Source: Providencia stuartii (lineage in GTDB: Bacteria > Pseudomonadota > Gammaproteobacteria > Enterobacterales > Enterobacteriaceae). From it: a DNA stretch of 64,000 nucleotides. Position 1 is the stretch's first letter, and each line of letters starts with the position of its first letter. The translations under genes were made by a program, and so were the position numbers. The stretch covers positions 1,922,001 through 1,986,000 of the forward strand of contig UGUC01000002.1 of the NCBI GenBank assembly GCA_900455155.1, given 5' to 3'. A model generated the notes under the pieces. It worked only from the letters and a program-made list of their open reading frames with translations, searched no databases and was not told where the DNA came from. Shown piece by piece: positions 53,098-63,022 of this stretch.

Positions 53098-54048
53098 CTA
53101 CTCCTGAAAACGAATGCTTGCAGCGACTTGCTGTGCCGTTGATAACGGCAGTTCACCTATTATGGTAATCACATTTTGTTTCTGAGTCATTGTATAAATT
53201 GTGCGGCGGCCATTTTGGACTGGTTGTTCTAAAGGCAAGCCTTGCTCAGCTTTAGTGACATTAACCGAAAAAGTGAATAAGCCATCACTAAATAATGCGC
53301 TCTCTACCTCATCATTTTCGGCAAGTTTACGTTTTGAACGAGAGACTTCTTCAAACCCAGGAGGTAAAAGTCCAACACGCCATTTAAATGACGGACGATT
53401 ATCCTGAGGGGAGACTAGCAGCGGTGGTAAATTAATCTTACTTAAATTCACTAGAGAGTCATTCACCGTTTTGCTGTCTAGCACTGTTGAAATGACGCGA
53501 AACTGTTCTAACGTTTGGTTATTGTTATCTAAGAGATCGACCCGTAATGGCAACTTATTTTCTTCATCAATCAGAAGAACATAATTAAAACGAGAGTTAT
53601 CTTTAGAAATAATGCGAATAACGAGTGAAGGCTTATCACCGATATGGGTTCGCCCCGCATCGATAAAATTATAGTACGGTTTGATTTTGTCATAATCAGC
53701 AAATAATACCGAAGGCAAATTATCGACAATATGCTTCCCATTTAAGCTGAAGGCATCAAAACCGGGTTCAAAATAACTGATCCTTTCCCCTTTTTGCACT
53801 ATTTCACGCCGCGTAGAATCCATTTGGATCATTTGAGAGACAGGAACATTATTAATGATCCCATGTCGATAACGGACAGGCACGATGCTTCTGGGACTAA
53901 AGGACATAAAAGACATTTCGTAGGAAAGATTTTGGGCAGCGCTCCCCATCTCTTTAAAGAGAGCTTCGGCATTTTGTTGAGATGCCGAAGCTTGATTAGA
54001 TAAAATCAGGCTGCCCGCCAGGCAGATGACGGATAACCACTTATTCAT
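53098..54048 (-). CDS. rseB: Sigma-E regulator RseB
   Basis: Periplasmic protein that binds RseA and shields it from DegS, and is displaced by lipopolysaccharide. Signal peptide with cleavage near SNQASA, then two domains. 316 residues. Its start shares one base with the rseA stop. Confidence 0.97.
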   Translation of the reverse strand: MNKWLSVICLAGSLILSNQASASQQNAEALFKEMGSAAQNLSYEMSFMSFSPRSIVPVRYRHGIINNVPVSQMIQMDSTRREIVQKGERISYFEPGFDAFSLNGKHIVDNLPSVLFADYDKIKPYYNFIDAGRTHIGDKPSLVIRIISKDNSRFNYVLLIDEENKLPLRVDLLDNNNQTLEQFRVISTVLDSKTVNDSLVNLSKINLPPLLVSPQDNRPSFKWRVGLLPPGFEEVSRSKRKLAENDEVESALFSDGLFTFSVNVTKAEQGLPLEQPVQNGRRTIYTMTQKQNVITIIGELPLSTAQQVAASIRFQE

Positions 54049-54674
54049 TAGCGCGCTTTAGCTCCAGCGGGTGCTGTAGTAATATCATCATTATCATGAT
54101 ATTGCTGATTAAGCATTGAACGTCTTTCAATTTCATATTGCTGTAGCATTGCATTTACACGCTGATTTTGTTGCTCAACTTGTTGCATTTGTTGCTCGTT
54201 ACCAAAAAGTTGACCATCAGAGAAATTTAAACTCACAGGTGCGCCTGCTCCAACGGGAACGGTGTTAAACACAGGTTCATCAATCACCGATTCCGTTGAA
54301 TTACTTTGATTATACTGCTGCACCCCAACGATAACAGCAAGGGATACACATGCTGCAACACCAATTTGGGTGATTTGACTTGCCCATGGACGAATTTTTT
54401 GCCAGAACGGCATCGCGCCCCATGTTGCAGGTTCAGGCTGTGACTCAACAACTACCTGAGGATTAATACGCACAACTTCATTCTCTAATGCTGCGGCGAC
54501 TTTACCCGCTATGTCAAAATTGATGACATCAGGTGTGTCATTACGCAGAGTATCACGAATAAGATGATAGCTCTCCCAACGTTTTTGTAACGTTGAATCA
54601 CATGAAATGGCATTTAACAGTTCTACATCTAGAACTTCGCCATCCATCATTGCGGAAAGTTTCTCTCTTTGCAT
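54048..54674 (-). CDS. rseA: Anti-sigma-E factor RseA
   Basis: Inner-membrane anti-sigma factor. The cytoplasmic sigma-binding domain begins MQREKLSAMMDGEVLD, a membrane helix lies about residues 100-120 (ITQIGVAACVSLAVIVGV), and the periplasmic tail is Gln-rich. 208 residues. 111 bases after rpoE. Confidence 0.97.
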   Translation of the reverse strand: MQREKLSAMMDGEVLDVELLNAISCDSTLQKRWESYHLIRDTLRNDTPDVINFDIAGKVAAALENEVVRINPQVVVESQPEPATWGAMPFWQKIRPWASQITQIGVAACVSLAVIVGVQQYNQSNSTESVIDEPVFNTVPVGAGAPVSLNFSDGQLFGNEQQMQQVEQQNQRVNAMLQQYEIERRSMLNQQYHDNDDITTAPAGAKAR

Positions 54675-54785
54675 GCCCGAATACCTTCAGTTAATTGCAT
54701 CACAATTACAGTTTAATGCCCTGATTTCGCTATTTTTTGCACGTTATCTTGTGTTCCAAAAAACAATTCAATAAACACAAACATA

Positions 54786-55364
54786 TTAGTGCTGCTGGAT
54801 CAGTGGCTGTACTTTATTATCAATAGCTTCTCTTGCTCTAAAGATACGCGAACGCACGGTGCCTACAGGACAATCCATGATCTCGGCGATCTCTTCATAG
54901 CTTAAACCATCAAGTTCTCTGAGTGTTATTGCCATTTTTAAATCTTCAGGTAACGACTCAATGGTTCGAAAAACTACTTTCTTCAATTCATCAGACAACA
55001 TTAAGTTCTCTGGGTTCGATATTTCTTTCAAAGCGCTTGCAGTTTCGTAGTTTTCTGCATCGCTTGCTTCAAGATCTGACGCGGGTGGGCGCCTATCTTG
55101 AGCGACTAAATAATTTTTAGCCGTGTTTACCGCAATACGATATAGCCAAGTATAAAAAGCACTATCACCGCGAAACGACCCTATCGCACGATAAGCTTTG
55201 ATAAAAGACTCCTGAGCAACGTCAGGTACATCCGCTTGTGGTACATAACGGGAAACCAAGCTTGCAACTTTGTGCTGGTATTTTACAACCAGTAAGTTGA
55301 ACGCTTTTTGATCGCCCTTTTGGACTTTTTCGACCAACATCTGGTCCGTTAGTTGCTCGCTCAT
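54786..55364 (-). CDS. rpoE: Sigma factor RpoE (sigma-E)
   Basis: ECF sigma factor for envelope stress. Region 2 includes YQHKVASLVSRYV and DVAQESFIKAYRAI; region 4 includes LPEDLKMAITLRELDGLSYEEIAEIMDCPVGTVRSRIFRARE. 192 residues. An autoregulatory sigma-E promoter is found upstream (55441-55468). Confidence 0.98.
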   Translation of the reverse strand: MSEQLTDQMLVEKVQKGDQKAFNLLVVKYQHKVASLVSRYVPQADVPDVAQESFIKAYRAIGSFRGDSAFYTWLYRIAVNTAKNYLVAQDRRPPASDLEASDAENYETASALKEISNPENLMLSDELKKVVFRTIESLPEDLKMAITLRELDGLSYEEIAEIMDCPVGTVRSRIFRAREAIDNKVQPLIQQH

Positions 55365-55822
55365 TACTGGGAAAATCTCCCGCGCTCAGGCTGTAAATTT
55401 GTTAACTTGATCATGTCTCCCTTCCTAAAGCAAGCGTTACTTTGAGTAGTAAAAACAAGTGAAGTTCAATTTAATACATAAAAATAGTAAAAAATTGACA
55501 AAAAACCGTGTGACTACCGATAGAGGATCTAAGTGATCCTAATTAATTTATCGCTAATTTATACATTATTCTACGTATCACACCGCTTTATTTACCCTAA
55601 GTACCAAACCTGACTCAACCCCCTAGTAGATATACAAGGCTGAACGCTATTTCACAAATAGCATTGCCAAGCCTGATAGGCTAACATGAAACTTCCAATA
55701 GATACTATACTGTGACTGCTCTCTGCCGTAAACGGCTAGGCCTGCCACTTCTTAGGGCGCAACCGTCTGTATAACGGGTTTTATGCTGCCCCTTATGGGT
55801 AGAAACGACGAGTATATACAAC
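55365..55822. other. Divergent intergenic region rpoE-nadB
   Basis: 458 bases carrying the rpoE promoter(s) on the minus strand and the nadB promoter on the plus strand. A NadR box was looked for and not found. Small hairpins (GCCGT/ACGGC near 55727) have no clear role. Confidence 0.5.
55441..55468 (-). promoter_or_regulatory. Sigma-E-dependent promoter of rpoE
   Basis: On the minus strand TGAACTT (55462-55468), 16-base spacer, TCAAA (55441-55445), matching the sigma-E pattern (GGAACTT-N16-TCTRA). It lies about 75 bases before the rpoE start and fits the autoregulation known in E. coli. Confidence 0.65.
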
Positions 55823-57436
55823 ATGCAAACACTTATGAACGATCCCACACAGCATTACACTGATATTCTGATTATTGGCAGCGGTGTCGCTGGGCTTTCC
55901 GCCGCTTTACGACTTGCTCCTTTTCATAAAGTTACTCTCCTAAGTAAAAGCACACTCAATGAAGGGGCTTCTTATTACGCACAAGGTGGAATTGCAGCCG
56001 TTTTCGATAATACCGACAGCATTGAATCCCATGTAGAAGATACTTTAATTGCAGGCGCAGGTATTTGTGAAAGAGAGGCCGTCGAATTTATCGCCTCGAA
56101 TGCCAAAGAGTGCGTTCAGTGGTTAATTGATCAAGGCGTACTATTTGACACGGAAGTGACTGAAACAGGTGAAACCCAATATCACCTCACTCGCGAAGGT
56201 GGACACAGCCATCGCAGGATCCTTCATCATGCAGATGCAACTGGCAAAGAGGTTGAAACGACTCTCGTCAACCTCGCTTTTGCGCATCCGAATATCCATG
56301 TTAAAGAGCGCTATAATGCGGTTGATCTCATTCGCTCCGATAAGATCGGATTAGCAGGCGAAAGCCGTATTGTCGGTGCCTATGTTTGGAATCGGCAAAA
56401 AGAGCACGTTGAAACGATCCGAGCAAAAATCGTTGTTTTGGCTACAGGCGGCGCCGCAAAAGTCTATCAATACACAACAAATCCCGACATCTCTTCTGGG
56501 GATGGCATTGCGATGGCATGGCGTATTGGATGTAGTGTCGCTAACTTAGAATTCAATCAATTTCATCCAACCTGCCTCTTTCATCCGCAAGCTCGCAATT
56601 TTCTATTAACGGAAGCGTTACGTGGTGAAGGAGCCTATTTGAAACGCCCTGATGGAAGCCGTTTCATGCCCGACTATGATCCACGCTGTGAATTAGCGCC
56701 GAGAGACATTGTTGCGAGAGCGATCGACCATGAAATGAAACGCTTAGGTGCTGATTGCATGTACCTTGATATTAGCCATAAACCCGCTGATTTTATTCAA
56801 AGCCACTTTCCTACCATCTATGAAAAACTGATGACACTTGGTTTAGATCTGACGAAAGAGCCGATCCCCATTGTACCCGCAGCCCATTACACATGCGGCG
56901 GTGTCAGCGTCGATCAAAACGGTATGACCGATATCCCCAACCTTTATGCCATTGGTGAAGTCAGTTATACAGGGTTACACGGAGCCAACCGCATGGCATC
57001 TAACTCGCTGTTAGAGTGCCTCGTTTACGGATGGTCCGCCTCACAGCATATTTGCCATGCGATCACGCAGATCGAGGATATTCCCGTTCTCCCTGAATGG
57101 GATGATAGCCGTGTACACAACTCAGATGAGCAAGTTGTGATTCAACATAACTGGCATGAGCTACGCCTATTTATGTGGGATTATATGGGGATCGTACGAA
57201 CCACTAAGCGTTTAGAACGCGCCTTGCGACGCATCCATTTGTTACAGCAAGAAATTCACGACTATTATGCCAATTTCCGTATTTCTAATAACTTACTTGA
57301 ACTGAGAAACCTCGTCCAAGTGGCTGAACTGATGGTTCGCTGCGCTTTAGAGCGTAAAGAGAGCCGCGGGCTACACTATACGTTAGACTACCCTGATCTG
57401 CTGGAGCATTCAGGCCCCACCGTACTCAAACCGTAA
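55823..57436 (+). CDS. nadB: L-aspartate oxidase
   Basis: Oxidises aspartate to iminoaspartate, the first step of de novo NAD synthesis. FAD motif [19 protein letters not shown] (residues 15-33), then the succinate-dehydrogenase-like [16 protein letters not shown] and [25 protein letters not shown]. 537 residues, complete. The start could be the first ATG or the one four residues later; no clear ribosome binding site. NadE, further left, finishes the same pathway. Confidence 0.97.
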   Translation: MQTLMNDPTQHYTDILIIGSGVAGLSAALRLAPFHKVTLLSKSTLNEGASYYAQGGIAAVFDNTDSIESHVEDTLIAGAGICEREAVEFIASNAKECVQWLIDQGVLFDTEVTETGETQYHLTREGGHSHRRILHHADATGKEVETTLVNLAFAHPNIHVKERYNAVDLIRSDKIGLAGESRIVGAYVWNRQKEHVETIRAKIVVLATGGAAKVYQYTTNPDISSGDGIAMAWRIGCSVANLEFNQFHPTCLFHPQARNFLLTEALRGEGAYLKRPDGSRFMPDYDPRCELAPRDIVARAIDHEMKRLGADCMYLDISHKPADFIQSHFPTIYEKLMTLGLDLTKEPIPIVPAAHYTCGGVSVDQNGMTDIPNLYAIGEVSYTGLHGANRMASNSLLECLVYGWSASQHICHAITQIEDIPVLPEWDDSRVHNSDEQVVIQHNWHELRLFMWDYMGIVRTTKRLERALRRIHLLQQEIHDYYANFRISNNLLELRNLVQVAELMVRCALERKESRGLHYTLDYPDLLEHSGPTVLKP

Positions 57437-57447
57437 TCTCATACCTA

Positions 57448-57469
57448 GCCAACCCTCGGGTTGGCTATT
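57448..57469. terminator. Bidirectional terminator between nadB and trmN6
   Basis: TAGCCAACCC/GGGTTGGCTA, ten perfect pairs around a very tight loop, followed on the plus strand by TTAATATTT. It just touches the trmN6 stop. Confidence 0.7.
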
Positions 57470-58205
57470 AATATTTCAAATAAAAATCCCGAATAAGCCG
57501 CTGAAAGTCTTCAGTATAGATGTTATTGTCTGCTTCTTTTAACACTAACGTTGAAATTTCTGGCTCAACTAATTCCCGCTTTAATCCCAACAACATACGG
57601 TGAAATGGCGTCGTTGCTTTATCTCGAATATTAACGCGATAAGCAGTAAACCAGCCATTACGATGCGCCATAAGCTCAACTTTTTCACCGACATCATAGG
57701 GTAATACAAGGCAAAATAGGCCATCTGTGGTTAAACAATCCATCGCACTATCTAATAATGCCTGATGGGTTAACGTCGCGGTATAGCGAGCTTGCTCTCG
57801 TTGTTCACTACTGCATGATACTGATGGCTCAAAATAAGGTGGATTACTGACAATCAAATCATACGCTTTTTGCCTTGATACACTAAACTGCGTTATATCT
57901 TGCTCAAAAATCTGTAGCCTCTCTCCCCACTTTGACTCAGCGAAATTCTCCTGTGCCTGTTGAGCCGCTGCTTTATCTAGTTCAACAGCATCAACGGTCA
58001 TTTGCTGATTGCGTTGTGCGAGCATTAGCGCAATGAGTCCACTGCCGCTCCCTATATCTAACGCCTTTTTAGCCTGCTGAACAGGTGCCCATGCGCCAAG
58101 TAATACTCCATCGGTTCCGACTTTCATAGCGCAACGGTCATGACCAACAAAAAACTGCTTAAAGGTAAAACCACCTTTGCGATAGCTTTTTTTCACGTTA
58201 TTCAA
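57468..58205 (-). CDS. trmN6: tRNA1(Val) (adenine(37)-N6)-methyltransferase
   Basis: Formerly yfiC. SAM motif ALDIGSGSGLIALMLAQ, then the N6-adenine motif NPPYFEP. 245 residues. Convergent with nadB, same neighbourhood as in E. coli. Confidence 0.95.
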   Translation of the reverse strand: MNNVKKSYRKGGFTFKQFFVGHDRCAMKVGTDGVLLGAWAPVQQAKKALDIGSGSGLIALMLAQRNQQMTVDAVELDKAAAQQAQENFAESKWGERLQIFEQDITQFSVSRQKAYDLIVSNPPYFEPSVSCSSEQREQARYTATLTHQALLDSAMDCLTTDGLFCLVLPYDVGEKVELMAHRNGWFTAYRVNIRDKATTPFHRMLLGLKRELVEPEISTLVLKEADNNIYTEDFQRLIRDFYLKY

Positions 58206-58290
58206 CCACTCTAAATCGTATATTAATCAATCAATCTTTCATTATGTGACAATTTAAGAATGCAAATTTTACACTTTTTCTACAAAATAA

Positions 58291-58307
58291 TTCTCACATT
58301 ATGGGAA
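58291..58307. promoter_or_regulatory. Possible operator upstream of the IclR gene
   Basis: Imperfect palindrome TTCTCACATTATGGGAA, 54 bases before the IclR start. Position and symmetry are all that support it. Confidence 0.25.
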
Positions 58308-58360
58308 TATTATTTGAGCATCAAAATTTTTACTGCTAAGTTCGAAAAAAAGGGGATACC

Positions 58361-59092
58361 ATGAACAGTATTAACAGGACATTGAATATTTTATCTTACA
58401 TCACTGCAAGCGCGGCTCCGGTAACTCCGCAAGTGATTTCTAACGCATTAAATATTCCAGTTTCTACTGTTTATCGATTATTAGCCATTCTCATAAATTG
58501 GGAATTTGTGACCCATGCAAAACAATATGGCACTTACACTGTTGGTGCGCAGAGTATCAAAACTCAAGAAAAATACTATCACCACAGCTTACTCATGAAT
58601 TCATCCCAACTAGAACTCCAAGCTCTGAGTAAAAAGACCCAAGAAACGGTCGCTATTATTACATCAAACCTATGTGAAACTATCTGTGTTGACATGATTG
58701 AGAGTTCACAAGCCTTACGCTGCTCTTTTGTCATTGGCCGTGGTAATACTCTAATTAAAGGCGCTAGCGCGAAAACCTTGCTCGCCTTTCGAGATGAAGA
58801 CTACCAATCATTAGTATTTGAAACTCATAAAGAACAGTTACCCTCCCCTGAAAGTATAACGCAATTAAAAAATGCACTGATGCAAATCCGCCAGCAAGGA
58901 TATGGCGTTTCATGCAGTGAAATAGATGAAGGAGTCTTAGGCGTTTCAGCCCCTATTTTTAAAGGAAACGATGTGATTGCCGTCGTCTCTGTGATGGCAC
59001 CTGAATTTCGTTCAACCCATCGAGTTGACGAGTTTATCTCTGAGACCTGCAAAGCAGCTCATAACATGACTAAACTAATTAATATGGAGTAA
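58361..59092 (+). CDS. IclR-family transcriptional regulator
   Basis: 243 residues. The N-terminal winged helix-turn-helix is about residues 5-60 (VTPQVISNALNIPVSTVYRLLAIL), and the C-terminal effector domain contains a conserved GYGVSCSEIDEGVLGVSAPIF block. IclR regulators usually control adjacent catabolic genes; here hutG begins 2 bases after the stop, so regulator and enzyme are cotranscribed and the likely ligand is a metabolite of that pathway. Ribosome binding site AAGGGG is well placed. Confidence 0.92.
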   Translation: MNSINRTLNILSYITASAAPVTPQVISNALNIPVSTVYRLLAILINWEFVTHAKQYGTYTVGAQSIKTQEKYYHHSLLMNSSQLELQALSKKTQETVAIITSNLCETICVDMIESSQALRCSFVIGRGNTLIKGASAKTLLAFRDEDYQSLVFETHKEQLPSPESITQLKNALMQIRQQGYGVSCSEIDEGVLGVSAPIFKGNDVIAVVSVMAPEFRSTHRVDEFISETCKAAHNMTKLINME

Positions 59093-59094
59093 TT

Positions 59095-60012
59095 ATGGCA
59101 GCACCTTTTATCTGGCAAGGCCGTACTGATGGTGATACTGAGGAGCACCTACGTATCCATCAAGTCATGAATAAAAATACCCCTGCACAGTTTGCTTTAA
59201 TTGGTTTTGCATCTGACGAAGGCGTTAGGCGCAATAAAGGACGGCTCGGTGCCAAAGCAGGACCTGATGCTATCCGTCAGCAGTTGGCTGGCCTTCCGAT
59301 ACATCACCCCTTGTCCATCCGTGATGCCGGCACTGTTCGCTGTGACGATGGCGATTTAGAAGCAGCGCAACGTCGTCTTTCGGATGAACTTATCAATATT
59401 TTATCATCAAATCAGACCCCCATTGTTTTAGGTGGCGGTCATGAAGTGGCTTTTGCCAGCTTTCAAGGACTGTTTGACTTCATCGCTCAAACCCAGCCTA
59501 CAAAAACAATAGGTATCATTAATTTTGATGCGCATTTTGATTTACGAACGGCACCTGAAGCCACTTCCGGCACACCTTTTTTACAATCGGCACACTTATG
59601 CCAGCAGCATCATCGCCCATTTAATTATCTCTGTTTAGGTATTGCTGATCATGGTAATACGAAAGTGTTATTTGATACGGCGGATAAATTAGGTTGCCAA
59701 TATATTCGTGATAAAGAACTAAATCACAGTCAATTACCTAAGGCCATAGAGCGGCTTCAACAGTTTATTAATAACGTCGATTATTTATATGTAACCGTTG
59801 ATCTGGATGTCTTTTCTGCCGCAATTGCGCCTGGAGTCAGCGCTCCCGCAGCGAAAGGGGTCACTACTGAGATCTTTGATGAACTGTTTTCGGTGATTAA
59901 AGCCAGCAACAAAATTGCACTCTTTGATATTGCAGAGTGCAACCCAGAATTCGATATCGATAATCATACTTCAAAATTAGCAGCTTATTTGATTTACCAA
60001 TTTTTATTCTAA
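59095..60012 (+). CDS. hutG: Formimidoylglutamase
   Basis: Hydrolyses N-formimino-L-glutamate to glutamate and formamide, the last step of one histidine degradation route. Arginase/ureohydrolase fold with Mn ligands in GGGHE (H116), FDAHFD (D145, H147, D149) and VDLDVFSA. 305 residues. GGAG precedes the ATG, overlapping the IclR stop. The other hut genes (hutH, hutU, hutI, hutC) are not in this window, so it either completes a pathway encoded elsewhere or acts on imported formiminoglutamate. Confidence 0.9.
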   Translation: MAAPFIWQGRTDGDTEEHLRIHQVMNKNTPAQFALIGFASDEGVRRNKGRLGAKAGPDAIRQQLAGLPIHHPLSIRDAGTVRCDDGDLEAAQRRLSDELINILSSNQTPIVLGGGHEVAFASFQGLFDFIAQTQPTKTIGIINFDAHFDLRTAPEATSGTPFLQSAHLCQQHHRPFNYLCLGIADHGNTKVLFDTADKLGCQYIRDKELNHSQLPKAIERLQQFINNVDYLYVTVDLDVFSAAIAPGVSAPAAKGVTTEIFDELFSVIKASNKIALFDIAECNPEFDIDNHTSKLAAYLIYQFLF

Positions 60013-60283
60013 TAAACACAATAACGCGACTGATAAATCGCCCGTAGACTCAATTTGTAGCGATATAACAATAACAGTATTTGAAAAAATACTGACAAAA
60101 AATAAAGCGGCAATGATAGATCTCTAGCATGTTCTTCTTTAGTTAATCAGCTAAGTAGAAATAGGCTTTGGGATTTCAAAACTGTCGCTAGGCAGCGTAC
60201 AAGCAACCTTTAAAGTATCAATAAGGATGCGGTTAGCCGCTAAAGACGACAAATTGCGAAAGCGGGCACACCGGGAAAATTAT

Positions 60284-61489
60284 ATGACATTACAACTAGA
60301 CACATTATCTACACTCCTGCTTACTGTATTGTGCCTGCTTATGGGCATCCATTTAAAAAAACGTATCGAATGGCTACAACGTTTTTGTATCCCATCCCCA
60401 GTAATTGGTGGCTTCTTAGTAAGCCTGATTATTTGGGGGCTAAAATCCTTTAATTTAGCTGAAATCCAATTTGACACGAGTTTGCAAACCTTCTTAATGG
60501 TTGCCTTCTTTACCACGATTGGTATTGATGGCAGCTTTCGCATTCTCAAAAACGGCGGTAAGCTCCTGTTTATCTATCTGTTTATTTGCTGGTTTACAGT
60601 GATCTTCCAAGATACGTTTGGTGCCGGACTGGCGCATTTATTAGGCATTGACCCAGTCATTGGCGTTATGGCAGGTGGTGTTTCATTAACAGGAGGCCAT
60701 GGCGGTGCTGCTGCATTTGGTCAAATGGCAGAAGGCTTAGGTGTGCAGTCAGCGACGGTTGCGGCGATTGCAGCGGCAACTTTTGGTTTAATCACCGGTA
60801 GCCTACTAGGCGGCCCCATTGCCTCTTTCCTGATTAAAAAATATAAGGTGACCATCCAAGCGGATGAGTCAGTGCAAAGCCCAAAAGTAACAGAGACCAT
60901 TGCAGGTAAGATTGAGTCCATTGACGCTCATGCCTTTTTGAAAATGCTCGCTTTGGTACTCGGGATCATGGTAATTGGTCAATTCGCATCTGCACAATTT
61001 ACCAAAGCAACGGGCTTCTCTTTGCCTAGCTATGTCGGTGCTATGATCATTGCGATTATTATTCGTAATATTAATGACCAAGTTAACCTATTTAAAATCA
61101 ACCAAAAATCTGTTGATTTAATTTCTGAGGTCTCTCTCGGCCTATTCTTAACCATGGCAATGATGTCGCTAAAAATTTGGGAGCTCAAAGACGTTGCCTT
61201 ACCACTCTTTATTATTCTATTCGCCCAAGTGGTTGTCCTCGTTCTATTGGTTGTATTCGTGATCTTTAAACTTTTAGGCAAAGATTACGATGCCGCCGTT
61301 ATGTGTGCTGGATTAATGGGGCATGGATTAGGAGCGACACCTAATGCAATGGCAAATATGTCCTCTGTGTGCGAACGCTATAAACATGTCTCAATGAAAG
61401 CGTTCATGATCGTTCCGCTAAGTGGTGCTGTTTTAATTGATTTAGTTGGTATCCCTTATCATACTTGGTTAATTAATATCCTCAGCTAA
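60284..61489 (+). CDS. gltS: Sodium/glutamate symporter
   Basis: GltS-family Na+-coupled importer with about 10 or more hydrophobic segments and the repeated glycine-rich motifs GGVSLTGGHGGAAAFG and AGLMGHGLGATPNAMANM. The open frame starts at 60227, but ATG 60284 (MTLQLDTLST) has GGGA 8 bases upstream and gives about 401 residues, as in E. coli. It is 271 bases after hutG, with its own leader. Substrate may be glutamate or, given the neighbour, formiminoglutamate. Confidence 0.93.
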   Translation: MTLQLDTLSTLLLTVLCLLMGIHLKKRIEWLQRFCIPSPVIGGFLVSLIIWGLKSFNLAEIQFDTSLQTFLMVAFFTTIGIDGSFRILKNGGKLLFIYLFICWFTVIFQDTFGAGLAHLLGIDPVIGVMAGGVSLTGGHGGAAAFGQMAEGLGVQSATVAAIAAATFGLITGSLLGGPIASFLIKKYKVTIQADESVQSPKVTETIAGKIESIDAHAFLKMLALVLGIMVIGQFASAQFTKATGFSLPSYVGAMIIAIIIRNINDQVNLFKINQKSVDLISEVSLGLFLTMAMMSLKIWELKDVALPLFIILFAQVVVLVLLVVFVIFKLLGKDYDAAVMCAGLMGHGLGATPNAMANMSSVCERYKHVSMKAFMIVPLSGAVLIDLVGIPYHTWLINILS

Positions 61490-61498
61490 CCCCCCATC

Positions 61499-61526
61499 GC
61501 GTGCTTTTCACCTCGGAAAAGCACGC
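61499..61526 (+). terminator. Terminator after gltS
   Basis: GCGTGCTTTTC/GAAAAGCACGC, 11 perfect pairs with a 6-base loop, 9 bases past the stop, followed by TTTCTGG. Confidence 0.75.
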
Positions 61527-61648
61527 TTTCTGGCAATATCACTGCCCGTTGAAACTTAAAACAGGTACACTTTGCTAAAAGATCGATATTTTCTGATGAA
61601 CAATTTGGCTAACCTGTTTATAATCAGCGCCCCAAATAGAGGTATATC

Positions 61649-62993
61649 ATGACTGCAACCACATTTACTGAACTTGAACTCGATGAAAGCCTGATCAACG
61701 CGCTGGCAGACAAAGGCTATGAACGCCCAACTGCAATTCAGGCTGCCGCTATCCCTGCCGCAATGGATGGGCGTGACGTTTTAGGTTCAGCCCCTACTGG
61801 TACGGGTAAAACCGCCGCATTTTTGCTGCCAGCCATCCAACACTTACTTGACTTTCCAAGGAAAAAGTCCGGTCCTCCGCGAGTGCTGATATTAACACCA
61901 ACGCGTGAGCTAGCCATGCAGGTTGCAGACCAAGCAAAAGAGTTATGTGCACATAACCATCTCGATATCGCTACGATTACAGGCGGTGTCGCGTATATGA
62001 ACCATGCTGAAGTTTTTAGCGAAAACCAAGATATTGTTGTCGCGACAACAGGCCGCTTGCTTCAATACATCAAAGAAGAAAATTTTGACTGCCGCGCCGT
62101 TGAAATCCTTATCCTTGATGAAGCTGATCGCATGCTCGACATGGGCTTTGCCAATGATATTGAAACAATTGCAGGTGAAACACGCTGGCGTAAACAAACT
62201 ATGCTGTTCTCTGCTACCCTTGAAGGCGAAGCTATTCGTGATTTTTCTGAACGACTGCTAGAAGATCCTGTTGAAATTGATGCCGAATCGTCACGTCGCG
62301 AACGTAAAAAAAATACAACAGTTTTACTATCGTGCCGATAATTTAGAACACAAAACAGCCTTGTTGTGCCATCTGCTAAAACAAGAGGATGTGACTAAGT
62401 CCATTGTTTTTGTTCGTAAGCGTGAGCGTGTCCGTGAAGTCGTACAATGGTTACGAGATGCAGGTATTGAGTCTTGTTACCTTGAAGGAGAAATGGCTCA
62501 AGCGAAACGTAATGAAGCCGTTCGTCGTTTAGTGACAGGGCAAGTCAAAGTACTCGTAGCGACCGATGTTGCATCGCGAGGACTTGATATCGATAATGTC
62601 AGTCATGTCTTTAACTTTGACATGTCGCGCACCGCTGATGTGTATCTCCACCGTATTGGTCGTACAGGTCGAGCAGGCCGCAAAGGCACCGCTATTTCAC
62701 TGATAGAAGCTCATGACTATCCGCTGTTCGGTAAAGTCAGCCGTTATATTGAAGACTCCATTAAAATGCGAGTCATCGATAGTCTACGCCCAAGCACCAA
62801 AGCACCTTCAGAATCTATGATGAATAAACCAAAACCATCTAAGAAAGTGCTCGCAAAACGTAAAGAGAAAAAGAAAAAAGAAGAAGAGTCCAAAAAGAAA
62901 ACCAAAGTTCGTCATCGTGACAAAAAGAACATTGGCAAACGCCGTAAACCAAATTCCTCTTCTACGACACCAACTCGCGATAACGCTGAATAA
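61649..62993 (+). CDS. srmB: ATP-dependent RNA helicase SrmB, one extra base in an A8 run
   Basis: DEAD-box helicase for 50S assembly. Q motif region YERPTAIQ, Walker A APTGTGKTAA, PTRELAMQ, DEAD in LILDEADRMLDMGF, SAT, then the second RecA domain with ATDVASRGLDIDNV and HRIGRTGRAGR. The frame breaks at A8 (62306-62313); with A7, RRERKKIQQFYYRADNLEHK is continuous. Restored length 447 residues, against 444 in E. coli. The tail is very Lys-rich. Confidence 0.96.
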
Positions 62994-63000
62994 TGCAACT

Positions 63001-63022
63001 AACGGGCTACGGCCCGTTTTTT
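63001..63022 (+). terminator. Terminator after srmB
   Basis: AACGGGC/GCCCGTT with a TACG loop and six T, 8 bases past the srmB stop. It overlaps the end of the convergent lipase gene. Confidence 0.88.
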
